Assembly: GCA_035315065.1 (NCBI GenBank)
Contig: DATFYM010000140.1
Coordinates: forward strand, 10,237 to 74,236
DNA: 64,000 bases
Direction: 5' to 3'
Source: DATFYM01 sp035315065
Lineage (GTDB): Bacteria > Acidobacteriota > Terriglobia > UBA7540
Both the position numbers and the translations under genes were made by a program. Numbering within the stretch: the stretch's first letter is position 1; each line of letters starts with the position of its first letter. The notes under the pieces are model-generated. The model was given only the letters and a program-made list of their open reading frames with translations. It did no database searches and was not told where the DNA came from. Of this stretch, positions 17,994 through 28,855 are shown in pieces.

Positions 17994-18794
17994 CTATGCT
18001 GCCGACGCCTGCTTCTTCCGCCAAGCCATTAGGCCGAGCGACCCGAGTGCCAGCAACATCAATGAGGCTGAGCCGGGTTCCGGCGTCGGCGTAGCGGGGG
18101 TGCAACTGCCGCCACCGGCCAGAACACATCCACCGGTTGGGTCATAGCCAAACTTGGTAATGACGCCCGACAGTTCGTCGAAACCAGGCCCCTGCGTGTT
18201 GTTGAAGGATAGTTGTATCTGAGCCCAACCGTAGTCGGTCTGGCTGGTACTCGGGTTCGTAAATTCGAACCCTAGATAGCCGATCTGCCCGATGGTAGGG
18301 TTCCACGGGCCGCCGACGGAGGCTTGTTGAACACCACCGATGCCTCTTAGGGCCGCTACGGTGACTGATGCTGTGCGAAACGAACTCGAAAAAATCTGCT
18401 GCGGAGTCCCGATTTTGGCGCCCGCCGCCAGGAAGGAAGAGAGGAACCCCGCTCCAGTGCCCAGGGGAACAATATGGAGGGACCCCAGTTGGCTTTTGGT
18501 CCTGGTCACCGACTTGTAATAATCCGCAAAGTTAAACTCCGTACCGAAGCCGGCGGGATCGACGAGATTGGCGAGAACTGAGGTGCACTGGTGCCCGAAG
18601 CAGTTCGGTCCGTTAATGTCAAATGGGACCGGGGTTGTACCCGCTTGCGCGGCCGGCGCAAGCGCCAAAACTCCCACGCCTGCTGCTCCGGCCGCGAGCG
18701 CGTAGGTTTTCAAACGATGGTTAAAGCTCTCCGACAACCGGGCTGCTTCCCGCGCCCGGCCGGCGGATTTCTTGCGGTTCATCTTACACTCCAT
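17994..18794 (-). CDS. PEP-CTERM sorting-domain protein
   Basis: The start at 18794 is set by AGGAGG nine bases upstream. The 266-residue product has a positively charged N-region and a hydrophobic segment ending APAAQAG, so it is exported. It ends with PEPGS, a transmembrane stretch and a basic WRKKQ tail, the PEP-CTERM signal cleaved by exosortase. The middle resembles a beta-sandwich domain (YGWAQIQLSFNNTQGPG) and has two N-proximal cysteines in NCFGHQC. The gene stands alone between the phosphodiesterase operon and a long non-coding stretch. The role is inferred as a surface or matrix protein; the ligand is unknown. Confidence 0.8.
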   Translation of the reverse strand: MECKMNRKKSAGRAREAARLSESFNHRLKTYALAAGAAGVGVLALAPAAQAGTTPVPFDINGPNCFGHQCTSVLANLVDPAGFGTEFNFADYYKSVTRTKSQLGSLHIVPLGTGAGFLSSFLAAGAKIGTPQQIFSSSFRTASVTVAALRGIGGVQQASVGGPWNPTIGQIGYLGFEFTNPSTSQTDYGWAQIQLSFNNTQGPGFDELSGVITKFGYDPTGGCVLAGGGSCTPATPTPEPGSASLMLLALGSLGLMAWRKKQASAA

Positions 18795-19230
18795 ACGATC
18801 TGTCCTCCTGTGGAAAATAGATTTTTTGCCGACTCGCACTACGACCGCTGTTTTGCCGCCCGAACCGATCAACCGTTAAATTGCGCATTGGACGCGACAA
18901 CCCACCACACCCGCGCTTCCAAAGCGCCGACATCTTAACAAACTGCACCCGAGTAAGTGGGCCGACTACCACACCCACGGCCAGCGTACTCGGACTTTGT
19001 TACAGGATGATTAAAATTCAGATTGGCCCGTATTAATTTCTCCGATGTACTCGACTGTCTGTGTGTTGTGTCACGCGACCCTCGCAATTCTCATACTCCT
19101 TACGCGTACCTGTCAAGATCTTTCGGTCTCTTCCATGTTCGCTCTCTATCCATGTTAGGTATTTGTCAAATTAGGAAACCACCCTCACTGAGGATCGATT
19201 TGACATAAGAGGCGGTGGGTGTGCAACCCA

Positions 19231-19445
19231 AAAGTGAAAGCCGGAGGCAGCGCGGGCGTCCAGCCCGCTGCATCGCGGGCATCCCTTCGCCAGGCTCAGG
19301 CGGGCTCTGCTCCCGCGAGTTGGCCCTTATTTTCCGTACTCCTGGGCGACTTTCTCGAGTGGTCGAGTCTTCGCTCGCCAGGGGCGGGACGCTCCCACGC
19401 GAGCGGCGGGACGCCCGCATTACGTCCAGGACTGCGTTTCACTTT
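19231..19445. repeat. MITE-like element with GCGGGCGTCC hairpins
   Basis: The ends carry AAAGTGAAA and its complement TTTCACTTT. Inside are GCGGGCGTCC and GGGACGCCCGC, which can pair across the element, plus CGCGGGC/GCCCGC palindromes. The core words recur in the inverted repeat at 43364-43472. It carries no transposase and is likely a non-autonomous or REP-derived element. Confidence 0.5.
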
Positions 19446-19678
19446 CATGTCACACCCGCTCCCGGTCAATAATGGGCTAAAACTGTGTTCCTGAGCCAAT
19501 AGCGGCCTGCGAAAAGACCACTAAAATAATTTACTTGACAAGCAAAACTCAGAGGACTATTATCTAACCTAGGCTCGGACATAACCGTATAGGCGTAGCC
19601 TCGCCGATCGGGGCCGGAGCCTCTCGGGCCGCCTGAATTAGGGGGACAGGACGACCAAAGTCGCGGCGTGAGGCTTCT

Positions 19679-19769
19679 ATTTTGGATTTTGGATTTTCGA
19701 TTTTGGATTGAAGAGAAGGCGACCACGGCAGGTTCTTCAATCCAAAATCCAAAATCCAAAATCCAAAAT
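19679..19769. repeat. Palindrome of TTTTGGA heptamers
   Basis: The left arm 19679-19713 is tandem ATTTTGG words; the right arm 19735-19769 is its reverse complement with one mismatch. The loop is 21 bp. It is of the same type as the elements at 14817, 21628, 45026 and 49305 but built on another word. Confidence 0.85.
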
Positions 19770-19830
19770 GAATTCGGATGCGTCGGCACTTATGTCGTCA
19801 CGTTATAACTTTCGACTCTTTTCACGGTAA

Positions 19831-21117
<1,287 letters not shown>

Positions 21118-21137
21118 TCCCTCGAGGACGGGGCTGT

Positions 21138-21416
21138 TGGGACGGGGCGAGGAATTGACGATTGACGATTGACGATTGACGATTGAAAGATGAAGAAGCA
21201 AGGTGCTCAAGTCAAGGTGAACGGTTCGCGTTGGGACGGGGTGAGGAATTGACGCTTGACGATCAGAACGAGAGAAGTAGCAAATCACTAGATGTTTCCC
21301 AATCGTCAATCGAAAAACCCTTCGCTTCGCACCGGACCAATCGCCAATTCTTCGTCGTCTCTTCCAATCGTCAATCCTTCACTTCGCTCAAGACCAATCT
21401 GCAATCGGCAATTCCC
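21138..21416. repeat. TTGACGA-family repeat cluster
   Basis: A 24-bp segment beginning TTGGGACGGGG at 21138 recurs at 21231 as a direct repeat 93 bp apart. The first copy runs into tandem GATTGACGATTGAC words. Downstream, CAATCGTCAATC words at 21299 and 21364 supply complementary arms, ending CAATCTGCAATCGGCAATTC. The 21118-21918 spacer is otherwise made of this cluster, the next palindrome and the PHO box. Confidence 0.75.
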
Positions 21417-21627
21417 TTAACACGCTAGAGTGAGCTTCACACCCTGGTCGAATGCCACATGCGCCGCCTTGCGCGGGAAGCGCGTAGAGTCTCTTGTCGG
21501 TTGACCCGCGGCTTTTTCTGCACCTGTTCTCCGTGATCTCTGCAAACCAAGGTCGTAATTTCGTGCTTTTTTGGCAAGCATCTTTCACAAATCTCGAGAT
21601 TCTTTGGGGCACGTCAAGAAAAGAACT

Positions 21628-21748
21628 CCAACACGGAGATCGCAGAGGTCTCGCGGAGAAAACGGAGAAAAGCGCGCAACAAGCTGACGGTCAATCGAGG
21701 CACTTCTTCTCCGTGACCTCTGTAACCCCTCTGCGACCTCTGTGTTGG
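21628..21748. repeat. Palindrome of CTCTGTG/ACGGAGA words
   Basis: The left arm (CCAACACGGAGATCGCAGAG and onward, to about 21670) pairs imperfectly with the right arm ending ACCTCTGTGTTGG near 21748, around a ~35-bp unique loop. The same words form the palindrome at 49305-49410. Confidence 0.75.
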
Positions 21749-21851
21749 TGTCTTGTTTTGGTTGCGGCCATAAGGCTGCGCTGTGGCCTTCGGTGGTGAA
21801 ATTCTTCCCCGGTTGCGATCGACAGCCGTGCTGGGCGACCGTTCGCAGATT

Positions 21852-21870
21852 CTTAACCTGAACTTAACCT
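21852..21870 (+). promoter_or_regulatory. Putative PHO box upstream of TonB receptor
   Basis: Two perfect 8-bp words are separated by 3 bp: CTTAACCT-GAA-CTTAACCT, an exact 11-bp period. This matches the PyTTAAPyPyT tandem recognised by cyanobacterial SphR/PhoB-type regulators. It lies about 85 bp before the start codon. Confidence 0.6.
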
Positions 21871-21954
21871 TGGCGAAACGTTTCTGAAAGATTTGGATGA
21901 CATTGTTGTCCGGCAAATGTGCGCCGTACTCAGTTCGCACGAAAGGCGGCGAAG

Positions 21955-24900
21955 GTGAGATTTCAGAGACTTCTTGGCTACTTAGCACTAACGATGATAA
22001 CGCTCGGGGGTGGCGCGTGGGCACAAGATACGGGGACCATTTCCGGAACGGTCACCGATGTGTCCGGCGGCGTTATCCCGGAGGCCGCGGTGAAGGTCAT
22101 TAGCAGCGCCGGGCTGAAGAGCGTGGCGACGGATGACCAAGGCAACTACTCGGTGGCGGGTTTGGCCGCCGGTACCTATGAGGTGAGCATTTCTAAGCCT
22201 GGATTCAGCGACTTCGATGCCAGCGGGTTGGTGCTGATCGCCGGTCAGACCTTGCGCCTGGACGCTAAGCTGGAACCGGCAAGAGAAGCCACCCAGATCA
22301 CCGTTTCAGGCCAACGGGCAGCCGAAGTGGAAACGGGAACCGCACAGATCACGGGCACGATCACCCGCCAGGAACTCACCCAGATCGGGCTCAACGGGCG
22401 CAACTTCACCCAGCTTATCACTCTCGCCCCCGGTGTGAGCAATCAGACCGGGCAGGACGAAGCATTGGTGGGGGTCAAAGGCAGCGTGAAATACAGTGTG
22501 AACGGCGGGCGCGTGGAGTACAACACTTTCGACGTCGACGGCAGTGACGTGTTGAACGCTGGCATCAACGGCAGCCAGAGCACCTTGATCGTGTTTCCCA
22601 GCCTGGACGCGATCGGCGAAATCAAGGTACTGACCTCCAACTACGGGGCCATTTACGGACGCAGCGCCTCCGGTACGGTTTTGGTAAGCACCAAAAGCGG
22701 GACGGACAAGTACCACGGCGATGCCTATGAGTTTGCGCGCAACGAGATCTGGAACGCTCGCAATTTCTTCGACCAGACCCACGGCGCCCCGCTTTACCGA
22801 AGGAATGATTTCGGCTTTACGCTGGGCGGACCGGTTGTGATCCCGCACATCTACACCAAGAAAGACCGAACCTTTTTCTTTTATTCAGAGGAGATCCGCC
22901 GCGAGAAGACGCCACAGGAATTCAATCAGGGAGTCCCTTCCGTTGCGGAGCGCAGCGGGAACTTCAACGATGTCTGCCCATTTGCGAGTTCGGGGCAGGA
23001 AGTCCTGTTTGCACGTTCGGCTTTCCCTGATTGCCCGGAGTCAGGCGTCACCAGCTCCGGCCCAGAGACGTTTCAGGGAAACCAAGCAAGCATCGATCCC
23101 AATGCCGTGGCGCTGTTGAACGCAGGGGTGGTTCCTGCTCCGAATTCTCGCACCGGGTGCAATTCGAGCATCAATTCTTGCTACGACGTTGTCGTATCCC
23201 CGCCCACCCACTGGCGGGAAGAGTTGTTCAGGATAGACCACACCATCACGCCTAATCTGCGAGCGACGTTCCGCTACATCCATGACGCTTGGGATACTAC
23301 GACGACGACGCCAACGTGGGGTTTCGTACAGAATAGCTTTCCCAACGTTCAAAACCGATTCCTGGGACCGGGAGTCAGCATGGTGGCCCGCGTGACCCAG
23401 ACTTTTTCGCCCTCGTTCTTGAACGATGTGGTCGTCAGCTACACTACGGACCACATTAGCTTGGCCGATATCGACGGGGTTGGCGGCCAATGGCAGCGTC
23501 CTGCGGGCCTCACCATCGGATATCTGTTCAACAACGGTTTTGGGGGGAAGATACCGGGGATCGTGGTTGGAGGGACGAACGCCGCCTACGGCGGCTTCGG
23601 ATTTGCCACCGACCCCTCTTTTGAGCCATGGCAGCATTCCAACCCGACATTTACGCTACGCGACGACGCGGGCAAGGTGGTTGGGAAGCACACTCTGGGC
23701 TTTGGAGCTCACGTGGTATTCGCGGAGAAGAACGAGTTTGACACGGCGAGCGCCGCCAATACCGGCGACCTCCAAGGTATCGTGAGTTTCAATAATGTGA
23801 ACAGTTTCGAGACGACCGGCAATTCGTTCGCTGATTTCCTGACTGGGGGTATCCGGGCTTTCCAACAGGACAGCGCGAGTGTCAAGTACTATGAGCGCTA
23901 CCGGACTCTTGAGCCGTATTTCCAGGACGACTGGCGTATGTCGTCCCGGCTGACCCTCAACCTGGGCTTGCGAATGAGCATCTACGGGAGGTGGTACGAA
24001 AAGAATTCGAATGTGTTTAACTGGGTCCCGAGTGCTTTCGACCCTTCCCAAGCGCTCGGCATTAACGTGGCCTGGGGATACCTCCAAGACCCTGCCACCC
24101 AGCAACCCATTCCGTTGAATCCGGCCAGCCTCGATCCCCGCATTATCAACGGCTTGGTACAGTGCGGCGCGAACGGCGTACCACCGAGTTGCATGCTGAG
24201 ACCGCATCATGGATGGAGTGCCGTCAATCCCGGCCCTCGCATTGGTTTTGCCTGGGACCTGCAGGGTGATGGCCGTACTGCCATTCGTGGTGGCTACGGC
24301 GTCTTCTTTCACCATGGCACAGGGAACGAGGCTAATGTCGGATCTCTTGAGGGAAGTGCGCCTCTGGTGCTGGACATGACCCAGAACTTTCGTGGCAGTG
24401 GTTACGCTTGCATCGGGGGCGTCGGGCAGGGGTGCGCAGCGGCGGGAGCGTCCGCGTACCCGCTCAATGTCACGGCCATTCCTACCCGGACCGTGTGGCC
24501 CTACGTCCAGCAGTGGAGCCTCAGCGTGCAGCGGGCGCTATCCAAATCCGTGGTTGGGACGTTTGCCTACGTGGGCAGCAAGGGGACGCATTTGACGGCT
24601 GAGCGCCAGCTCAACCAGTTACCGCCAGTCGATCCTTTGCGGAATCCCTTTGCTACGGGAAAGCCTATCACCACGGCGATTTGTGACACCTTCAGTGGGG
24701 CGAGCTTCACTATCAACGGCAACCAAGTCTTCGCCGGGGACCCGGGGTTTATTAACCTGGAGGCGGCTTGCTATGGAACTGCCGGCACAGCGGGACAATT
24801 CGCGGATCCCAACACGTTGCGACGGTTCGCTCCCGGTCTGGGGGAGATTTTCTCTCTCGAGAACGTTGCCAATTCCTACTACGATGCCTTCCAGGCGACC

Positions 24901-25758
24901 ATTCGCCGGACGGTGGGAGCCCTGAATCTTGATCTTTCCTACTCGCTCTCGCGATCCGCTGACGATTCTTCCGACCGCTTCGACTCGACACTGGTGAATT
25001 CATTCAACCTTCGCTCCAATTATGCCGCCTCCAACTATGACCAGCGCCACCTCCTGAACGTCGGTTACGTGTATTCCCTTCCCTCTCTGGCGCGACTGGC
25101 CCGGGCGTTGGTTTTCTTTCACAAGACGGACGAGCCTTACAAGCCCTCTCGTCTCATGAGCACGTTGCTGGAGGATTGGGAGCTTTCGGGAGTGACAACA
25201 TATCAGACGGGTACGCCCTTCAGTGTGATCAATGGCGGTAGCGCGGCAACGGGGGTCTCAGTGCTTGACAACGCGGGCGTGGCCAATGGCATTGGGGCCG
25301 GCTCTTATCCGGACCTGATCGGTTTTCCCAACACGCCTCCACCTCCGGGCGCAAACAACGCAAGGAACTTTGGTCCCATCCTTGCGAATCCGAACGCTTT
25401 TGCGGCTCCGCAGGGCCTCACTTTTGGGAATGCGGGCCGGAATTCTTCGCGGAATCCTAATCGCACGAATTTCGATACGGCATTGCTCAAGCACTTCCGA
25501 ATCCGGGAATCGGTCACGCTTGAGCTTCGCGGGGAGGCGTTCAATGTGTTCAACCACACTCAGTTCCGGCTTTACAATCCCGATCGCGGCAACACGGCCA
25601 GCAACACCATCAATTGCTATGGCGGGCCACAGAACACGGCAGGCTTTGTTTCCCCTTCGTTCAATGGTTTGAATTGCCTACTGGGCAGTGGCTTCCTCCA
25701 TCCGGTGGACGCGCACCGGCCACGAACGATTCAGTTCGGCGCGAAACTCATTTTTTGA
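21955..25758 (+). CDS. TonB-dependent receptor, Oar-like, with carboxypeptidase-regulatory domain
   Basis: I favour the GTG at 21955 because GAAAGG lies upstream and the product then starts with a clean signal peptide (MRFQRLLGYLALTMITLGGG, cleavage near AWAQ). A GTG at 21919 would add 12 residues. Residues about 25-110 are the carboxypeptidase-regulatory-like beta-sandwich (GTISGTVTDVSGGVIP). A plug domain follows (LNGRNFTQLITLAPGV, then GRSASGTVLVSTKSGTDKYH), then a large beta-barrel ending in the aromatic IQFGAKLIF typical of outer-membrane barrels. The length, about 1,267 residues, is normal for Oar-type receptors. Substrate unknown. The upstream direct repeat suggests phosphate control. 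Confidence 0.9.
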   Translation: MRFQRLLGYLALTMITLGGGAWAQDTGTISGTVTDVSGGVIPEAAVKVISSAGLKSVATDDQGNYSVAGLAAGTYEVSISKPGFSDFDASGLVLIAGQTLRLDAKLEPAREATQITVSGQRAAEVETGTAQITGTITRQELTQIGLNGRNFTQLITLAPGVSNQTGQDEALVGVKGSVKYSVNGGRVEYNTFDVDGSDVLNAGINGSQSTLIVFPSLDAIGEIKVLTSNYGAIYGRSASGTVLVSTKSGTDKYHGDAYEFARNEIWNARNFFDQTHGAPLYRRNDFGFTLGGPVVIPHIYTKKDRTFFFYSEEIRREKTPQEFNQGVPSVAERSGNFNDVCPFASSGQEVLFARSAFPDCPESGVTSSGPETFQGNQASIDPNAVALLNAGVVPAPNSRTGCNSSINSCYDVVVSPPTHWREELFRIDHTITPNLRATFRYIHDAWDTTTTTPTWGFVQNSFPNVQNRFLGPGVSMVARVTQTFSPSFLNDVVVSYTTDHISLADIDGVGGQWQRPAGLTIGYLFNNGFGGKIPGIVVGGTNAAYGGFGFATDPSFEPWQHSNPTFTLRDDAGKVVGKHTLGFGAHVVFAEKNEFDTASAANTGDLQGIVSFNNVNSFETTGNSFADFLTGGIRAFQQDSASVKYYERYRTLEPYFQDDWRMSSRLTLNLGLRMSIYGRWYEKNSNVFNWVPSAFDPSQALGINVAWGYLQDPATQQPIPLNPASLDPRIINGLVQCGANGVPPSCMLRPHHGWSAVNPGPRIGFAWDLQGDGRTAIRGGYGVFFHHGTGNEANVGSLEGSAPLVLDMTQNFRGSGYACIGGVGQGCAAAGASAYPLNVTAIPTRTVWPYVQQWSLSVQRALSKSVVGTFAYVGSKGTHLTAERQLNQLPPVDPLRNPFATGKPITTAICDTFSGASFTINGNQVFAGDPGFINLEAACYGTAGTAGQFADPNTLRRFAPGLGEIFSLENVANSYYDAFQATIRRTVGALNLDLSYSLSRSADDSSDRFDSTLVNSFNLRSNYAASNYDQRHLLNVGYVYSLPSLARLARALVFFHKTDEPYKPSRLMSTLLEDWELSGVTTYQTGTPFSVINGGSAATGVSVLDNAGVANGIGAGSYPDLIGFPNTPPPPGANNARNFGPILANPNAFAAPQGLTFGNAGRNSSRNPNRTNFDTALLKHFRIRESVTLELRGEAFNVFNHTQFRLYNPDRGNTASNTINCYGGPQNTAGFVSPSFNGLNCLLGSGFLHPVDAHRPRTIQFGAKLIF

Positions 25759-25874
25759 CCGGCTTCTAAGCCGCCGCGACGATCGCTCCCGGCCGCAGCG
25801 GACGAACCCCAGCTAGGGAAGTATGCTCAGCCTCCCGGCCTGGAAGATACTTCGGCCGAGGGAGTCTAGGAGAG

Positions 25875-26666
25875 ATGGCAAGGCAGAGGCAGGTTGACTC
25901 CAGATCGTTAGTACAACGCGTGGAGAGTTTGCTGCGCGATAAGCCTGGCGCCCTGAATCCCGGAGGACTGGCTGCAGCCATTGGTTTGGCCGCTCTGCCC
26001 TTGGTTGACGCGGCATTGTTAAGCCCTGGGAACGGAGGTGAAGCGCGGCGATCGGGCAGCGTCGGCCCCGAGCGCATGAGCGTAGAGTCGCGGCCGGACT
26101 CTCGACGAGAAGCGGTGGACGCGGCGGCAGAGGCCCTGGTGATCCTGGAGCGCGCTGAGGGTCTGAAGCCGTTGCTTGCCTTGACTCATCGGGAGAAGGA
26201 CACGCTCGAAAGTATGAGTGCAAGCGGCCGGATCGAGGAAATCGATAAGTGGCTGGAAGAGCGCGGCCATAAAGCGCTACAGCTCTGGCATGGGAAAGTC
26301 AAGGAGCACCAAAGCAGGCGTGCGCAAGCCGACATGGGAAAGGTGCGGTACCGATGCGCGTTGGAGGTGGAGGGGGTTCTCGCCGAATTCGAAAAGGGCA
26401 TGGCGAGCAAGATCCGGCTAAAGACCGAATCGCGGCTCAGCGGCGAGGCTCTGGCGACGGAATTGGTCCGCCTGGGTTTCTCGCCGGATAAGGTGAAATG
26501 CTTGATTGTAAATACTAAACCTCTAACGGCCGCTTGCGCTTGGGTGTCTGAGAACTCCAAGCCCAGACTGACATGGCAAGCGATCCAGAACCAGCACGCG
26601 AAGTTCCGCCGACTGATTCGCGCCAGGACACAAAACGGCTATGACACCCGGGACCCCTCACTTTGA
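25875..26666 (+). CDS. Unrecognised 263-aa protein
   Basis: The ATG follows AGGAGA closely, so the start is credible. I do not recognise the family. The first ~45 residues are weakly hydrophobic (NPGGLAAAIGLAALPLVDAA) but not a clear signal peptide. The remainder is charged and helical, with GRIEEIDKWLEERGHKALQLWH and a conserved-looking FSPDKVKCLIVNTKPLTAAC segment. It lies 116 bp after the TonB receptor and directly before the porin on the same strand; its last bases sit within 65 bp of the porin start. A role linked to the porin is only a possibility. Confidence 0.65.
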   Translation: MARQRQVDSRSLVQRVESLLRDKPGALNPGGLAAAIGLAALPLVDAALLSPGNGGEARRSGSVGPERMSVESRPDSRREAVDAAAEALVILERAEGLKPLLALTHREKDTLESMSASGRIEEIDKWLEERGHKALQLWHGKVKEHQSRRAQADMGKVRYRCALEVEGVLAEFEKGMASKIRLKTESRLSGEALATELVRLGFSPDKVKCLIVNTKPLTAACAWVSENSKPRLTWQAIQNQHAKFRRLIRARTQNGYDTRDPSL

Positions 26667-26727
26667 ATGGTGGTGCACTAACCTCTTTTGGTATTTGATC
26701 TTTTCAAGAAAGGCGAGGAAAAAACGA

Positions 26728-28704
26728 ATGCGCAAAATGAAACTGACATTGTCGTGGCTGGTTCCCGTCATCCTGCTGGCAGCGGGCCTCGTCGGCACTG
26801 CTACGGCAGGCGCGCAGACATCTGAGACGAAAACGGAGAACTCGAGCGCTGCCCCCTCGACTAGTCCCCAGACGGATGACGTCAAGGCCCTCAAAAATCA
26901 GGTTCTTCTCCAGCAGAATCAGCTTTCCGTTCAGCAGAAGAGGATTGATCGGCTCCAAGAGACCGTGGAAAAGCTGGACCAACTCCTTCAAGCGATGCAG
27001 GCGAAACAGCCCGCAGGAACGACGGAAGCGGGGACCTCTGCACCCAGCCAAGCCTCTGCGCGCGCAGAAGCGTCGCGGAACTCAAGCCCAGAACAAGTGT
27101 CCAACTTGACTTCGGTGAGACCGGCGCCGACCAAGGCGGAGGAAAACAGGGCAACGCCCACACTGGCGGCGCTCGGGCGGTCCAGTCAGGGAAATACGGA
27201 AGGGGCCTCTCGATCCGGCCAGGCCTCTGCCGGCGGACAAGCCTCGTCCAGCCCGAGCCTGGGTCAAGTGGCCAGCTTGACCCCGGTGATACCGGCGCCG
27301 ACCAAGGCAGCGGAAAACACGGCGACGCCCCCACTGGCGGTGCTCGGACGGTCCAGTCAGGGAGAGGCCGAAGTGCAGAAGTCCTCGCCTCTTTCGGTTC
27401 GTATTGGCGATGCCGAATTCACGCCTCTCGGCTTCATGGACTTTACCGAGGTCTTCCGCTCCACCAATCTCGGTAGCGGCATTGGCACATCCTTTGGCAG
27501 CCTTCCGTTTTCGAACACAACCGCGGGACAACTCACCGAAACTCGATTCAGCATGCAGAACTCGCGGATCGGCCTCTCGGCCACCAGCAAAGTGAAGGGT
27601 TTCGACGTGAAAGGCTACGTCGAGACCGATTTCCTGGGAAACAGTGCGGGCACTGTTTTCATTACCAGCAACGCTAACACCCTGCGTTCCCGCCTCTATT
27701 GGGTGCAGGCGCGCAAGGGCAGCATTGAATTTCTGGGCGGCCAGTCCTGGAGCTTGTTGACACCCAACCGCACCGGCCTGTCCCCCAACCCGTCGGACAT
27801 CTTCTACTCTCAGGATATGGATACGAACTACCAAGTGGGCTTGACTTGGACCCGCCAAGCCCAGTTCCGCCTCATCTACCATGCTACAGATACGCTGGCG
27901 GCGGGGGTATCCTTTGAGAATTCACAGCAGTATGTAGGCTCCGCGACTCTGCCCTCAAAATTCCCGGCCACCGAGGTCGAGACCGGGAGCGGTAATACCG
28001 CCACTCCCAATGTGCTGCCGGACGTCATTGCCAAGGTTGCTTTCGACCCCAGTTTCCGTGGGTTGCATCAGCATGTCGAGGTCGCAGGTCTGTTGACCAG
28101 CGCACGAGTGTTTGACCCCATCACGTTTACAAAGAACACCGCCGAGGGTGGCGGCCTTGCGGTCAACTTCAACTTGGAGGTGATCAAGAACCTGCATGCC
28201 GTCTTAAACACGTTCTATAGCGATGGCGGGGGGCGATACATCTTCGCGCTGGGTCCCCAATTTGTGGTGAGGCCAAATCAGAGCGGTGCTTTGGCGCCAG
28301 CCATGCTGCATGCGTACTCCGGGATCGCCGGCGTGGAATATCAGGCGACCAAAGCAGCCCAAGTTTACGCGTATTACGGAGGAGCCTACTTTGACCGGTA
28401 CATCTCGGTTGATCCCGCCACCAGCAAGCTAATTGGCTACGGCTACGGCCCTGACCCAAGGAATGGTGGTACTCCCTCGCCGAATACTCAGAACCGATCC
28501 ATCCAGGAAGGCACCCTCGGCCTCATTCAGACGTTCTGGAAGGAACCCCGCTTCGGCGCTCTTCAGCTTATCACCCAGTATTCATACCTGACTCGGTCTC
28601 CCTGGGCTGTCACCCCCCTCACCGTTGGTCCTCCGCCAACCTTCGGTCCGGCCAATGCGCACCTGAGCATGGGGTACGTTGACTTGCGATACGTTCTGCC
28701 GTAG
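26728..28704 (+). CDS. DcaP-like outer-membrane porin with N-terminal coiled coil
   Basis: I place the start at the ATG at 26728, preceded by a GCGAGG site and followed by a signal peptide (LSWLVPVILLAAGLVGTATA). About 658 residues. Residues about 50-90 form a heptad coiled coil (LLQQNQLSVQQKRIDRLQET), as in trimeric DcaP porins. A low-complexity linker contains two copies of a ~60-residue unit (PAPTKAEENRATPTLAALG and PAPTKAAENTATPPLAVLG). The rest is a beta-barrel (FTPLGFMDFTEVFRSTN, GYVETDFLGN, SLLTPNRTGLSPNPSDI). It ends with an aromatic-flanked final strand (VDLRYVLP). The family forms channels for negatively charged solutes; the substrate is not known here. Confidence 0.8.
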   Translation: MRKMKLTLSWLVPVILLAAGLVGTATAGAQTSETKTENSSAAPSTSPQTDDVKALKNQVLLQQNQLSVQQKRIDRLQETVEKLDQLLQAMQAKQPAGTTEAGTSAPSQASARAEASRNSSPEQVSNLTSVRPAPTKAEENRATPTLAALGRSSQGNTEGASRSGQASAGGQASSSPSLGQVASLTPVIPAPTKAAENTATPPLAVLGRSSQGEAEVQKSSPLSVRIGDAEFTPLGFMDFTEVFRSTNLGSGIGTSFGSLPFSNTTAGQLTETRFSMQNSRIGLSATSKVKGFDVKGYVETDFLGNSAGTVFITSNANTLRSRLYWVQARKGSIEFLGGQSWSLLTPNRTGLSPNPSDIFYSQDMDTNYQVGLTWTRQAQFRLIYHATDTLAAGVSFENSQQYVGSATLPSKFPATEVETGSGNTATPNVLPDVIAKVAFDPSFRGLHQHVEVAGLLTSARVFDPITFTKNTAEGGGLAVNFNLEVIKNLHAVLNTFYSDGGGRYIFALGPQFVVRPNQSGALAPAMLHAYSGIAGVEYQATKAAQVYAYYGGAYFDRYISVDPATSKLIGYGYGPDPRNGGTPSPNTQNRSIQEGTLGLIQTFWKEPRFGALQLITQYSYLTRSPWAVTPLTVGPPPTFGPANAHLSMGYVDLRYVLP

Positions 28705-28855
28705 CGGACTGGCATGGGAGGGCTACGAGGGCCGTCTAAGTCTACTGTCGCGCGGATACACAACAGCATAGGTTTGAAGCACATTGGTGCCAGAATTTGA
28801 AGGGAAAACCGAAGACCGGAACCGCGGTCTGCGCTATCCTTAGTGCAGTCGCGAA

